Shown here: one piece after another, positions 35,181 through 44,075 of the stretch | How the letters are laid out: every line of letters begins with the position of its first letter | How positions within the stretch are numbered: the first letter of the stretch is position 1 | Assembly (NCBI RefSeq): GCF_004310665.1 | Contig: NZ_SIXF01000029.1 | Coordinates: forward strand, 1-64,000 | From: Pedobacter kyonggii | GTDB taxonomy: Bacteria; Bacteroidota; Bacteroidia; Sphingobacteriales; Sphingobacteriaceae | Length of the DNA stretch: 64,000 bases | Direction of reading: 5' to 3' | Translations under genes and position numbers: made by a program | The notes under the pieces: model-generated | Database searches by the model: none | Seen by the model: only the letters and a program-made list of their open reading frames with translations | What the model was told of the DNA's origin: nothing

Positions 35181-35237
35181 GACCCCGGACCTCCGAATCC
35201 AAACTCCAAACTTAGACTCTGGACTATGGACTCCGGC

Positions 35238-37691
35238 CTACCCCCCGGCTCTTCCCTTAATATCATCTGCCGCCGTTTTCCGGTCCTGGGTTGATTTTAG
35301 ATTTTGGTTACCAAAACTATAACTGATATTGAAAGACACCCTTCTACTGATGTAATTATTCTGCACCCTTAAATTCACATTTTGATAATCGAGCGTTCCT
35401 TTCCAATAGTTGGTCTGAAAAATATCATCAACATTTAACTTAAGTTTTAAAGCTTTATTCAAGAAACTTTTCTGCACACCTATATTTAAAGCATACTGAT
35501 AAATAGTAGTCCTTTCCAAGCCTCTAACTTTTGGTGAGTTTAACCAGAAATTGGTTTCTAATGCCCAATTATTGTCTAAAACAATTGAGTTAACCGTATT
35601 AAAATTGTAGAATACTTTACTTAAAGCAAAGGGTGCACCTTCTAAATTATCATCATTGAATTTATTATAAGAAACCCTAAAATTGTTTTGCAGATTCCAC
35701 CATTTGGCAATGGTTACCGGAACAGATAAGCCGGCTGAGTAATATTCCCCGCTGCCAATATTCCCTTGCCCTACAGTAACTATCCTTGTGCTATCGTTTT
35801 GTGCGGTTTTACTATCTAAAATTAAATCTTTTGTTTTAGCATAACTCAATGAAAAAAATAATCCACTTTTATAATTATAACTCACCTCAAAATTATTGGT
35901 AAACTGGGGTTTTAAGTATGGATTTCCCTGTGCTATGGTATAAGGATCCATATAAAAATTAAATGGATTTAACTGCTGATAATTTGGCCGGTCTATCCGT
36001 CGGCCATAAGTGTAACGTAGGTTACTACTTTCAGAAATTTTCTGATTAATAAAAACCGTTGGGAATAATGATAAATAATGTTGTTTTACCGATGTGTTAT
36101 TGGTTACCGATGTTCCGGTAGATTGGGTATACTCTGCCCTTAAACCAGCCTGAACTTGCCACTTGCCCAAATCTTTTGATAAATTTGCATAAGCTGCATT
36201 TACGTTTTCTTTGTAAATAAAATTGTTGCTTTGCCCTAAAACATTTTGCCATTCATTATTTACCAATGCCAATGATAAAAAATCGTTATTGGTTTTAACA
36301 TAAGCACTTTTTAAACCCGTTTCCAATTTTATAGTTTTTGATATAGGCCAGGTAAAGTCTGTTTTTGCAGCATAAATATCAATGGCTGTTTTACTATCGT
36401 TTTTAATGGTTGTATTGTTGTAAACAGTGCCTTTTTCATCGTAAAAGTTAGTGTTAAAATTTTCCAGACCCGAGTAATCAAAGCCGGAGTAATCGGCATC
36501 AAAGTTTAAGCTGGCACCTTCCTTTTTAAAATCATGCCTGATATTAAAATTGGCACTATAATTTTTGTTTGGGGTATTCGCATCAGAATATTGGATTAAC
36601 GAATTATTGCCTGCAACTCCATCCTTAATTTCATTTATAAACGTTTGAGAGAAATTATCCAATTTACGTGTGTTCGTACTGCCATCAAGCATAATACCAA
36701 TGGTTGTTTTTTCACCTGCGTAATAATCTGCACCTAGTTTTGCGGCTAACCTCGATCCGGTATATATTTTCTGAAAATTTTGGTTAAACATACTCTGTAA
36801 ACCATTGGCATTGGTGCTCCGCTCTAAAAATAAATTCGAGAAATTATTATTCTTTGAAGCATTTGCATTGGTGAAAAAATTCCACTTTTCTACTCGGTGA
36901 TTTAAATTGAAGTTAAGCTCCGATCCATAAATATTGGTGGGTAAGTTAGCCCTTATTGCATTGCGATAGGTTGATGAAACACTTCCGTTGGTTCCAAATG
37001 CTTTGTTCTTTTTCAGTTTAATGTTGATGATACCCGCGTTGCCGGCAGCATCATATTTAGCCGATGGGTTAGTAATAATTTCGATGGTAGCAATCTGGCT
37101 GCTGCTTAAGCCATTCAGATAAACCGTTAAATCGGCACTCGATAAAAAATTGTTCTTCCCATCAATCATCACCATTACACCCGATTTATTGTTCAATAAA
37201 ATCTGGTCATTTTGCCTGTCTAATTGTACACCAGGTGCCTTCTCCAAAATTTCAAGCGCCGTACCACCTGTTGCAATAATGCTGTTCTCTACATTCAGCA
37301 CCATTTTATCGATCTGATGTTCAATAAAAGGTTTCTTGCCCTGAATGCTCACTTCTTTCAATTGTTTGGTTAAACTTTCGATCGTGATGGCAGGTAATTT
37401 CATGTCTTCGTTAAGCGAAAAATGAGTGGTCTTTTTACTTTTGAAACCAACTATAGAGATCGACAACACATATTCACCGCTTTTCAACTGATCAATTGCA
37501 AACTCCCCTTCAATATTGGTCGATACACTTTTAACCACCATGGTATCTGAATAATTTAAAACCCGAACAATCGCAAACGACACTGGAACAGTCTTTTCAT
37601 CAACAATTTTCCCTGTAAGTTTATTTAATTTTTGGGCAAAAGAAGCCCCACATGCCATAAAGCATGCAACTAGCGTAAATAATGTTTTCAT
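35238..37691 (-). CDS. Outer-membrane beta-barrel receptor (TonB-receptor-like)
   Basis: An 817-residue outer-membrane protein. The signal peptide ends near residue 19 (GASFAQ). A carboxypeptidase-regulatory/CNA-B-like domain (LTGKIVDEKTVPVSFAIVRV, residues 25-105) precedes a plug domain (ILEKAPGVQLDRQNDQILLN, VMIDGKNNFLSSADL, about 140-220) and a barrel of the outer-membrane beta-barrel family type (NLRYTYGRRIDRPNYQQLNP, GNPYLKPQFTNNFEVSYNY). It belongs to the large non-SusC group of Bacteroidota receptors that have no lipoprotein partner. The ligand is unknown. It is a single gene with a REP-like inverted repeat upstream. Confidence 0.87.
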   Translation of the reverse strand: MKTLFTLVACFMACGASFAQKLNKLTGKIVDEKTVPVSFAIVRVLNYSDTMVVKSVSTNIEGEFAIDQLKSGEYVLSISIVGFKSKKTTHFSLNEDMKLPAITIESLTKQLKEVSIQGKKPFIEHQIDKMVLNVENSIIATGGTALEILEKAPGVQLDRQNDQILLNNKSGVMVMIDGKNNFLSSADLTVYLNGLSSSQIATIEIITNPSAKYDAAGNAGIINIKLKKNKAFGTNGSVSSTYRNAIRANLPTNIYGSELNFNLNHRVEKWNFFTNANASKNNNFSNLFLERSTNANGLQSMFNQNFQKIYTGSRLAAKLGADYYAGEKTTIGIMLDGSTNTRKLDNFSQTFINEIKDGVAGNNSLIQYSDANTPNKNYSANFNIRHDFKKEGASLNFDADYSGFDYSGLENFNTNFYDEKGTVYNNTTIKNDSKTAIDIYAAKTDFTWPISKTIKLETGLKSAYVKTNNDFLSLALVNNEWQNVLGQSNNFIYKENVNAAYANLSKDLGKWQVQAGLRAEYTQSTGTSVTNNTSVKQHYLSLFPTVFINQKISESSNLRYTYGRRIDRPNYQQLNPFNFYMDPYTIAQGNPYLKPQFTNNFEVSYNYKSGLFFSLSYAKTKDLILDSKTAQNDSTRIVTVGQGNIGSGEYYSAGLSVPVTIAKWWNLQNNFRVSYNKFNDDNLEGAPFALSKVFYNFNTVNSIVLDNNWALETNFWLNSPKVRGLERTTIYQYALNIGVQKSFLNKALKLKLNVDDIFQTNYWKGTLDYQNVNLRVQNNYISRRVSFNISYSFGNQNLKSTQDRKTAADDIKGRAGG

Positions 37692-37736
37692 GGCTTCTTC
37701 TTTTTAGGTGTTATATTTTTAGTGCTGAGATAAATC

Positions 37737-37840
37737 CGTCATTGCGAGGCACGAAGCAATCTTAATGCTTTAGCTAGGATTTATTCACTGAATTATTCCC
37801 CACCCATTGTAGTAGGATTGCTTCGTTCCTCGCAATGACG
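37737..37840. repeat. Family-A inverted repeat
   Basis: Arms CGTCATTGCGAGGCACGAAG (37737 onward, to 37761) and GATTGCTTCGTTCCTCGCAA (37816 onward, to 37840) are 25-bp near-perfect inverted copies around about 54 bp. A second such element lies at 60803-60899, and single arms near 29.2 and 31.7 kb. It sits between the receptor and PspC genes, both on the minus strand. Confidence 0.75.
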
Positions 37841-37878
37841 AACCTGTTTAGGTTTCTCCGCCCGAAATGACGGAACTA

Positions 37879-39618
37879 TTATTCAGTCGCTATACCCAAC
37901 TCTTCCTTCACTTCCCTAATCCTGTTTGATACAGAATCCTGATAAATGGTATCCGTAGGTTTGCTCTTTTTCAATAGTTCCAAATCGAATAGTTCTCCTT
38001 TTAGCTTTTGCTTTTTTAAGGCCTCTTCTTTTAACTGAGCGATGCATTTCAAACCATCCTCCGTCATGATCCAGGAAGTGTAATCATTTTTGTCGCCTTC
38101 CTTTTCGCCGCAATCCCAGGTTCCATAATTATTTACATACCTGTATGAATCTTCTTTTAAGATCACTTTTGTTCCAACCGGAATTTCAAGATTTAACCTT
38201 ACTTCCTGGTTTCTCCAAATGGTTCCTTTCCTCAATTGAAACCGCGGACTAAAAATCAGTTCCGAATCTTTCATTACATAATTGTAGCTAATGTTCTGCG
38301 CGTTTTGCAAGGCACTTTGAAAAGTTTTACCCTGCGATTCGTACTTCTGTGTTAAACGGGTAATACCGGTTTCGCTTTTGTTAATATCAATGCGGATATG
38401 GTTCGGCGAAACAAATGGTCCGTCTTCAAAATCATCAACTACAATCTGGTGGCGGTTGTTCGCATCAATGTGGTAAGCCACGCTATCTTCTTTACTGAAA
38501 TATTTACTTTTATCGATGTTGATGGTATATACCGGATGAGCTTTTAAGTCGGTTGTTTGTGTTAGCTCTGCATGCTGCTTAAATTCTGATGATATTTTAG
38601 CCGCTTGATAACCTGTTATAGCTACACCAGCCAACCAGATAATTAACAGGGCAAAAGAAAGTGTTTTGTTAATGGCCTGTCTGTTAAAAGCTACCCTGAT
38701 CGAGAATAACACCAAGGCTAAAATCGGTACAAAGCAAACAATAAATGCACCAAATAAAATTGCCCCCCTATTGCCTTCATTTATAATAGAAAATGGAAAG
38801 TATTCGTAAATACTGGCATCCCAAAATCCCTGAAAAGCGGCCGTACCAATAATTAAAGTAATTAAAAAGAGTACGCCAAACACAACGATGAAACCCGCAA
38901 TTACTTTAAAAATAACCTTTCCGGTGCCCGAAATAAAGCGGCCCAGCCATTCGAAAAACTCTCCGATAAAATTCCCTAAACGGGCAAATATTGGCTGAGC
39001 ATGTTTATTTACTTCTCCCAAGCGTTCCTTAACGGCCTGTAGCTCTTCATCTAAGTTCTTTTGGAAACCCTGAAGATTTGCAGGTTCGCCTTTCATTTCC
39101 ATCCTTTCGATACGCGATTTGGCTTTTGGCATAATGATCCAGAGTATGGCATACACCAACAATCCAAATCCACCGGCAAAGCTGATCAGTAATGTAGCCA
39201 ATCTAATCCATTTAGGATCAGCGTTTACATAATGTGCAATACCTGCACAAACACCCGCTACCACGCGGTCGTCCATATCGCGGTACAGTTTTTTCTCCGT
39301 GTATTGGTATTGATAGTTGTTATTGATTACAGGCTCTTCTTCACCTTCCTCTACCGTATCAAAATCCTGCACCTTGCCCATTTGCGCAATCACAGAATTT
39401 ACGTTGGCCGAATCTACCACTTGTTTTTTCTGCTCTTCCAATTGCTCGGTTAACAGTTCCGCAATCCGGTTTTCGATATCCGTTACAATTTCAAGGTCAT
39501 CTGCATGGTTGGCAAAATATTGTTTTACTTCGTTCAGGTAGGCCTTTAAGAGTTCGTAAGCACTTTCTTCAATATGAATAATCGTGTTCCCTATATTTAT
39601 GATGATGGTCTTTTCCAT
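37879..39618 (-). CDS. PspC-domain membrane protein
   Basis: A 579-residue inner-membrane protein. Residues 1-90 form a helical cytoplasmic region (IVTDIENRIAELLTEQLEEQ). A PspC domain at about 108-170 has KLYRDMDDRVVAGVCAGIAH and a transmembrane helix (FGLLVYAILWIIMP). Two to four more membrane helices follow (about 230-340), and the C-terminal 240 residues form a beta-rich domain that ends LKKSKPTDTIYQDSVSNRIR. PspC proteins take part in envelope-stress responses. It is co-transcribed with the PadR regulator 14 bp upstream, a pairing common in Bacteroidota. Presumably PadR controls both. Confidence 0.85.
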   Translation of the reverse strand: MEKTIIINIGNTIIHIEESAYELLKAYLNEVKQYFANHADDLEIVTDIENRIAELLTEQLEEQKKQVVDSANVNSVIAQMGKVQDFDTVEEGEEEPVINNNYQYQYTEKKLYRDMDDRVVAGVCAGIAHYVNADPKWIRLATLLISFAGGFGLLVYAILWIIMPKAKSRIERMEMKGEPANLQGFQKNLDEELQAVKERLGEVNKHAQPIFARLGNFIGEFFEWLGRFISGTGKVIFKVIAGFIVVFGVLFLITLIIGTAAFQGFWDASIYEYFPFSIINEGNRGAILFGAFIVCFVPILALVLFSIRVAFNRQAINKTLSFALLIIWLAGVAITGYQAAKISSEFKQHAELTQTTDLKAHPVYTINIDKSKYFSKEDSVAYHIDANNRHQIVVDDFEDGPFVSPNHIRIDINKSETGITRLTQKYESQGKTFQSALQNAQNISYNYVMKDSELIFSPRFQLRKGTIWRNQEVRLNLEIPVGTKVILKEDSYRYVNNYGTWDCGEKEGDKNDYTSWIMTEDGLKCIAQLKEEALKKQKLKGELFDLELLKKSKPTDTIYQDSVSNRIREVKEELGIATE

Positions 39619-39632
39619 TTCCTTTTTAATAT

Positions 39633-39968
39633 TTATGAATTGGCTCCTTTTTGTGAAATACCTACAGCATAAGCCAGCTCCTGCCAGGTTTGATCTAGTT
39701 GTGATAAAATACCCCGACCATCTTCGGTTAAGGTATAATATTTACGCGGTGGACCTGAGGTAGACTCTACCCAGTTGTAGCTTAACAAACCGTTGTTTTT
39801 AAGCCTCGTTAATAATGGATATAATGTACCCTCAACCACCAATAGCTTTGCCGCCCTTAATTCGGCAATAATATCCGAAGCATATATTTCGCCCCGTGAG
39901 ATGATTGATAAAACACAGTACTCCAGAATTCCCTTCCGCATTTGTGTTTGCGTATTTTCTGCTATCAT
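39633..39968 (-). CDS. PadR-family transcriptional regulator
   Basis: A winged-helix regulator of 111 residues from the ATG at 39968 (MIAENTQTQMRKGILEYCVL), the usual PadR start; a frame open from 40004 would include promoter DNA. Conserved segments are ILEYCVLSIISRGEIYASDI, VVEGTLYPLLTRLKNNGLLS (recognition helix and wing) and PRKYYTLTEDGRGILSQL. PadR proteins usually repress their own operon, and an inverted repeat of the PadR kind overlaps the promoter here. The signal to which it responds is unknown. It is followed directly by the PspC gene. Confidence 0.9.
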   Translation of the reverse strand: MIAENTQTQMRKGILEYCVLSIISRGEIYASDIIAELRAAKLLVVEGTLYPLLTRLKNNGLLSYNWVESTSGPPRKYYTLTEDGRGILSQLDQTWQELAYAVGISQKGANS

Positions 39969-39972
39969 AATA

Positions 39973-40004
39973 CAAAGATATATGTTTTGTATACTACCAT
40001 GCAA
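39973..40004 (-). promoter_or_regulatory. Promoter of the padR-pspC operon
   Basis: Minus-strand TATCTTTG (39980 to 39973) fits the TAnnTTTG -7 element, with TTG (40004 to 40002) 21 bp upstream. Transcription would begin only a few bases before the padR ATG, so the leader is very short or absent. Confidence 0.55.
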
Positions 40005-40010
40005 TACATA
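39981..40010. promoter_or_regulatory. Probable PadR operator
   Basis: TATGTTTTGTAT (39981-39992) and ATGCAATACATA (39999-40010) form a 12-bp inverted repeat with two mismatches and a 6-bp spacer. It fills the space between the -33 and -7 elements, the position expected for an autorepressor site of the PadR type. Confidence 0.6.
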
Positions 40011-40561
40011 GTACTAAAATAAATTAAAACAAGCAAGTAAATAACTCATTATCAGGTAATTAATTTTTAATAAAAATTTTATGTTTAAGGTTAAGTGAAT
40101 AAAAACTAAATATTTATAGCTTTTTTTAGTAAAGCAGGGTCCTGTAATGCTCAGGTTTCTACAGTCCTGCTATCACCTATAGTCCCGATTTAGATACCCT
40201 TTAAATATAAAATATTCGATAAAATCGGGAGCTATTTGGTTCTATCAGTTTAAGGTGGGGGGCTGGTGTTACTATTAATGGTTTTTGGGATAATGCCAGA
40301 ACAGTCCCTTGTAAATAAACCCGACAGAGTGGGTAGCCCGCATCCCGATTTTTCATCGGGAGAGGACTACAAGCGATGGCGGGACTGCAGAACCTATGAA
40401 AAACAGAACGTAGATTTTCGAAAAGAAGAATTACTAGTAACCGTTTTAGATTTTTTCAATTCTGCCCGTACACATGCTTGACCAGATTTCGAGGAATTAA
40501 ATATACAAATACTATAGATTTAATATATTTTAATAATTTTGCAGCGTCTTAACTTATTTTC
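40011..40561. repeat. Intergenic region with inverted family-C copies
   Basis: About 550 bp with no supported gene. A family-C core lies forward at 40364-40394 (GGACTACAAGCGATGGCGGG onward) and in inverse at 40154-40185 (reverse complement GGACTATAGGTGATAGCAGG onward). The two differ almost only by transitions. CCCGATTTTTCATCGGG (40343-40359) is a small palindrome in the forward copy. A TAnnTTTG element (TAATTTTG, 40534-40541) lies 20 bp before the permease gene. Confidence 0.65.
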
Positions 40562-42013
40562 ATGAAAAAATCTATTGCCAGCATTGTTGCTGAAGCAAAC
40601 GAAAGCGGCGAAGGAACGCTCAAAAGAACCTTGGGCCCAATCAACCTTATTTTAATTGGCGTAGGCTTAACGCTTGGTGCAGGTTTATTCTCCATTACAG
40701 GTTTGGCAGCAGCAAATCACTCTGGCCCGGCAGTTACCCTATCTTTTGTTATTGCAGCATTGGGCTGTGGTTTTGCAGCTTTGTGTTATGCAGAGTTTGC
40801 CTCCATGATTCCTGTTGCAGGCAGCGCCTATACCTATTCTTATGCTACCATGGGCGAACTTTTCGCCTGGATTATAGGCTGGGATCTGGTATTGGAATAT
40901 TCTGTTGGTTGTGCTACCGTAGCCATCAGCTGGTCGCAGTATTTAACCAAATTTTTAGCCAGCCTGCATATTTATCTCCCTCCGCAGTTAACTTTATCGC
41001 CTTTTGAAACTGCTAAACTCGCCGATGGCTCTACAGTTAATGGTATTATTAACATTCCCGCAGCATTAGTGGTGGTATTAATGACGGCCATATTAATCCG
41101 CGGCACCAAAGGCTCAGCCATTGTAAATGGGATCATTGTATTTCTTAAAGTTGGAGTGGTGTTGGTTTTTATTGCACTGGGTTGGCAATATATCGATCCT
41201 GCAAACTACCATCCATACATCCCCGAAAATACCGGAACCTTTGGTCAGTTTGGCTGGAGCGGTGTTTTACGAGGTGCTGGTTTAGTATTTTTTGTATTTA
41301 TCGGCTTCGATGCTGTAGCTGCTTCGGCACAGGAAACAAAGAATCCAGCGAGAGATTTACCAATCGGCATCATTGGATCATTAGTGGTTTGTACGGTCTT
41401 ATTTGGCCTGTTCGGGCATGTGATGACTGGTCTGGCCAATTATAAAGAATTTGCCAACAGTGGTGCTCCAGTAGCCATTGCCATCGAAAAAACACCTTAC
41501 TCATGGTTAAGTCAGGCCATTATTTTGGCTATTTTAATCGGCTATACTTCTGTAATTTTAATCGATTTAATGGCGCAATCGCGAATGTTCTACTCCATTA
41601 GTAAGGATGGATTATTGCCAAAGATGTTTTCTGATGTACATACTAAATTTAAAACACCTTACAAATCGAACATTATACTTTGTGTATTTATTGGACTTTT
41701 TGCTGCATTTGTCCCCATGAATGTGGTTGGCGAAATGACAAGCATTGGTACCTTGTTGGCCTTTTTAATGGTTTGTGTTGGCATCTTGATCTTAAGAAAA
41801 ACAGATCCCGAAGCTAAACGTCCATTTAGAGTCCCTTTTGTACCTTTAATTCCTATTTTAGGCATTTTAACCTGTATTGCCATGATGGTATTTCTACCTT
41901 GGGAAACCTGGGTTAGACTAGCGGTGTGGTTAATTATTGGCTTAGCTATTTACTTTTGGTACGGTAAAAAGAATAGTAAATTAAAAACCCAGGAAGACAA
42001 TGCAGCGCAATAG
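40562..42013 (+). CDS. APC-family amino acid permease
   Basis: A polytopic inner-membrane transporter of 483 residues from the APC superfamily (cationic amino-acid transporter-like, YfnA group). The first helix carries the substrate-binding signature ILIGVGLTLGAGLFSITGLA (about residues 30-50). The second segment has AGPAV-like HSGPAVTLSFVIAALG, and later GFDAVAASAQETKNPARDLP marks the conserved loop after TM6. About twelve to fourteen helices are evident. It probably imports amino acids with protons. The gene has its own promoter-like element and is followed by a hairpin at 42043; no linked metabolic genes. Specific substrate unknown. Confidence 0.9.
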   Translation: MKKSIASIVAEANESGEGTLKRTLGPINLILIGVGLTLGAGLFSITGLAAANHSGPAVTLSFVIAALGCGFAALCYAEFASMIPVAGSAYTYSYATMGELFAWIIGWDLVLEYSVGCATVAISWSQYLTKFLASLHIYLPPQLTLSPFETAKLADGSTVNGIINIPAALVVVLMTAILIRGTKGSAIVNGIIVFLKVGVVLVFIALGWQYIDPANYHPYIPENTGTFGQFGWSGVLRGAGLVFFVFIGFDAVAASAQETKNPARDLPIGIIGSLVVCTVLFGLFGHVMTGLANYKEFANSGAPVAIAIEKTPYSWLSQAIILAILIGYTSVILIDLMAQSRMFYSISKDGLLPKMFSDVHTKFKTPYKSNIILCVFIGLFAAFVPMNVVGEMTSIGTLLAFLMVCVGILILRKTDPEAKRPFRVPFVPLIPILGILTCIAMMVFLPWETWVRLAVWLIIGLAIYFWYGKKNSKLKTQEDNAAQ

Positions 42014-42042
42014 CTAATAAACTCATTATTATACACATAGCA

Positions 42043-42078
42043 CGCTTAAGCTGTTTGATTTTCTATACAGTTTAAGCG
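42043..42078. terminator. Hairpin after the permease gene
   Basis: CGCTTAAGCTGT (42043-42054) pairs with ACAGTTTAAGCG (42067-42078), a 12-bp stem with one G-T wobble position and a 12-nt loop. It lies 30 bp past the permease stop. No clear T-run follows, so it may be an imperfect terminator or a transcript-stabilising hairpin. Confidence 0.45.
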
Positions 42079-42222
42079 CCTATTTATCACACAATTGTAT
42101 TTTAAAAAGCATAAATATCAGTCGAATAATAAAAAAGCACAAGTTATTAACAATTCAACATTTTTCTTAGCTTTTGGCTTGGGATTTGCCCTAACAAGAT
42201 TAACCCTATTAAACTCATTCCT

Positions 42223-42387
42223 ATGCTTATTAAATTAGACACATCCGTTTTCAGGCTTTCCAGACACAAAGCAGAAAGCGAAAAAAAAAGTGTTACACCA
42301 CTTACAAGAGCGCAATGGATTACTGCCGATAGAATCGTAATAGCAGCGATATTTATTGCAACAATTGTTGGCGCAATCTTATTTTAA
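42223..42387 (+). CDS. Small single-helix membrane protein (54 residues)
   Basis: A short frame from the ATG at 42223 to TAA at 42387. The N-terminal 33 residues are basic and polar (RLSRHKAESEKKSVTPLTRA), and the C-terminal 20 (RIVIAAIFIATIVGAILF) form one transmembrane helix, giving a tail-anchored layout. No family is recognised. It stands between the permease and the convergent oxidoreductase gene. Being short, it could be spurious, but the composition (charged head, clean helix, stop right after) looks like a real small membrane protein. Function unknown. Confidence 0.45.
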   Translation: MLIKLDTSVFRLSRHKAESEKKSVTPLTRAQWITADRIVIAAIFIATIVGAILF

Positions 42388-42401
42388 TTTCCGATGGTTG
42401 A

Positions 42402-43298
42402 TCAAAAATCTTCAGAAATCATTTCCTTGTTCATCACCACTGCGGCCATTGTTCCTGCAGCTGTAATGATAGATAGCGACCTGAATAGGGTTGCACAATC
42501 TCCTGCGGCATAAACGCCTTTGGCAGTGCTTTGCTGCTGCTCATCTACTTTTATTGTTTTTAAATCTGTTAATTCAAAACCGAGCTGTTCATGGAAATTG
42601 AGATGTTGCTCAACATCAGATTTTACATATATAGCTTTTAAAGCCAATTTTTCGCCGTCCTTAAAAACAACATCTTTGAGATAGCCATTGTTGTGCAGCA
42701 ACTCAACAACCTCATCTTCTATAATGGTGATTGATTTAGATTTCAATTTTTCAGCCTGCTCGGCGCTTAGTTGCGATTTACCGTTGGTTAAAATCGTTAA
42801 ATCTTTGTTCCAAAGGTGTAGGTTTTTGGCCATCTCAAATGCATGCTCACCATTCATTAACAGGCCTATTTTTTCATTCTTCACCTCGTAACCATGACAA
42901 TAAGGACAGTGTATAGCAGAAATAGCCCAGCACTCAGCCAAACCTTTAATATCAGGCAGCACATCTTTTAAACCTGTGGCCAACAATATTTTTCGTGTAG
43001 TAAAATTTTCGCCGTTTTCTACGCCAACATTAAAACCTCCATCTATTTGTTTGGTCGAAGTAGCTTTCCCTTCCAAAAATCTAATAGTTGGATATTTCAA
43101 TACTTCGGCCTTCGCAGCTTTAGAAATATCCGCAGGCTTATGGCCATCGTGCGTTAAAAAATTATGCGAATGCGGGGTTTGCCTGTTGCAAGGTTTACCA
43201 GCATCGATTACCAATACATTTCTGGTTGACCTACCCAGAGTTAAAGCAGCAGATAAGCCAGCGTAGCTTCCACCAATTATGATTACATCAAAATCCAT
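42402..43298 (-). CDS. Thioredoxin-reductase-like FAD oxidoreductase
   Basis: A 298-residue flavoprotein of the thioredoxin-reductase-like family. The FAD fingerprint is VIIIGGSYAGLSAALTLGR (residues 5-23). KILLATGLKDVLPDIKG is the conserved ATG segment. The redox-active motif is CPYCHGYE (Cys131, Cys134), where TrxR has CATC. GVYAAGDCATLF near the C-terminus is the second FAD contact. The CxxCHGYE form is seen in TrxR-like dithiol oxidases of the GliT type and in many uncharacterised bacterial relatives, so a role in disulfide chemistry is probable but the partner unknown. It is encoded alone, 75 bp after (downstream in transcription of) a methyltransferase gene. Confidence 0.87.
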   Translation of the reverse strand: MDFDVIIIGGSYAGLSAALTLGRSTRNVLVIDAGKPCNRQTPHSHNFLTHDGHKPADISKAAKAEVLKYPTIRFLEGKATSTKQIDGGFNVGVENGENFTTRKILLATGLKDVLPDIKGLAECWAISAIHCPYCHGYEVKNEKIGLLMNGEHAFEMAKNLHLWNKDLTILTNGKSQLSAEQAEKLKSKSITIIEDEVVELLHNNGYLKDVVFKDGEKLALKAIYVKSDVEQHLNFHEQLGFELTDLKTIKVDEQQQSTAKGVYAAGDCATLFRSLSIITAAGTMAAVVMNKEMISEDF

Positions 43299-43372
43299 AT
43301 CTAAATCTTTTACTACAAAGATCCGAAATGAATTATCAAACGCAACATTATTGCATTAAATGAATGTCATTT

Positions 43373-43996
43373 TTATTTTCGGAAGATTGTAGCCTTAATA
43401 AAGCCACCATAATACAAGCGCTCCTCAACAGTCAGATAACTGGCTTTGAGGAAGTAAGGATTCATATCGATAAGCTGATGCGCTTCTACTATATCCAGTA
43501 ATTTAAAAAAGCCATACATCGATCTGAGCAACAACCATTTCCACCAGTTCCCGTTGGTTTTGTTGAGCGAAAAATCGACCAGGAACCATAATCCATCTTT
43601 CTTTAAATACTCATTTAACTGTTCAAACACCTTTGCAGCGCGTTGTTCCGCAAAGTTATCAAACAGAAAGGGCGTTAAAATTGCATCAAATAATACATCA
43701 GTTTTAAAATCCTCAATACCAATATTTACAAATTCAACGTGATTATTTTTATAGTTTCGTTTTTGAGAAAGCGCAATCATTTTAGCAGATATTTCTACAT
43801 AAACAATCTTTAATCCGGTACAAATCTTCGAGAGCTCTTCCAGAATCCATCCTGTTCCACCACCTACAATCAATATACTGTTACCCTCCTGAATATATGG
43901 AAGTTGATTGATCTGCGCATTAACCTGCGATTTAAAAAACACCAAACGGCTTAAAGCATCATAATGACCAGCAATTTTATCGTAGTTGTTATTCAT
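43373..43996 (-). CDS. Class I SAM-dependent methyltransferase
   Basis: A 207-residue methyltransferase. Motif I is SILIVGGGTGWILEELSK (near residue 40), followed by the acidic motif II IVYVEISAKMIALSQKR. DVLFDAILTPFLFDNFAEQ is the motif IV region, and LKKDGLWFLVDFS the conserved strand after it. The C-terminus has YGFFKLLDIVEAHQLIDMNP. The substrate is not known. The upstream neighbour on the same strand is a UbiA-like membrane protein 79 bp away; together they could modify an isoprenoid or lipid, but that is only a suggestion from adjacency. Confidence 0.82.
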   Translation of the reverse strand: MNNNYDKIAGHYDALSRLVFFKSQVNAQINQLPYIQEGNSILIVGGGTGWILEELSKICTGLKIVYVEISAKMIALSQKRNYKNNHVEFVNIGIEDFKTDVLFDAILTPFLFDNFAEQRAAKVFEQLNEYLKKDGLWFLVDFSLNKTNGNWWKWLLLRSMYGFFKLLDIVEAHQLIDMNPYFLKASYLTVEERLYYGGFIKATIFRK

Positions 43997-44075
43997 TGGT
44001 TAACTGTTTAATTGTTGAAATTGGTTAATTGACATACCACCGATTAACCAGTTAACCGATTTAAACAATTAACCC
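43997..44075. repeat. Short inverted AT-rich repeat between methyltransferase and UbiA-like genes
   Basis: GTTAACTGTTTAATTGTTGA and GTTAACCGATTTAAACAATT (about 43999 and 44049) are inverted-type copies of a motif also present at 1674-1698. It separates two genes on the same strand. Confidence 0.5.

Noticed and set aside
34975-35202. 75-codon reverse frame
   Set aside because: It is the translation of the 68-bp tandem repeat and nothing else.
40266-40481. 71-codon forward frame
   Set aside because: It lies within a family-C repeat and has repeat-derived content (PHPDFSSGEDYKRWRDC).
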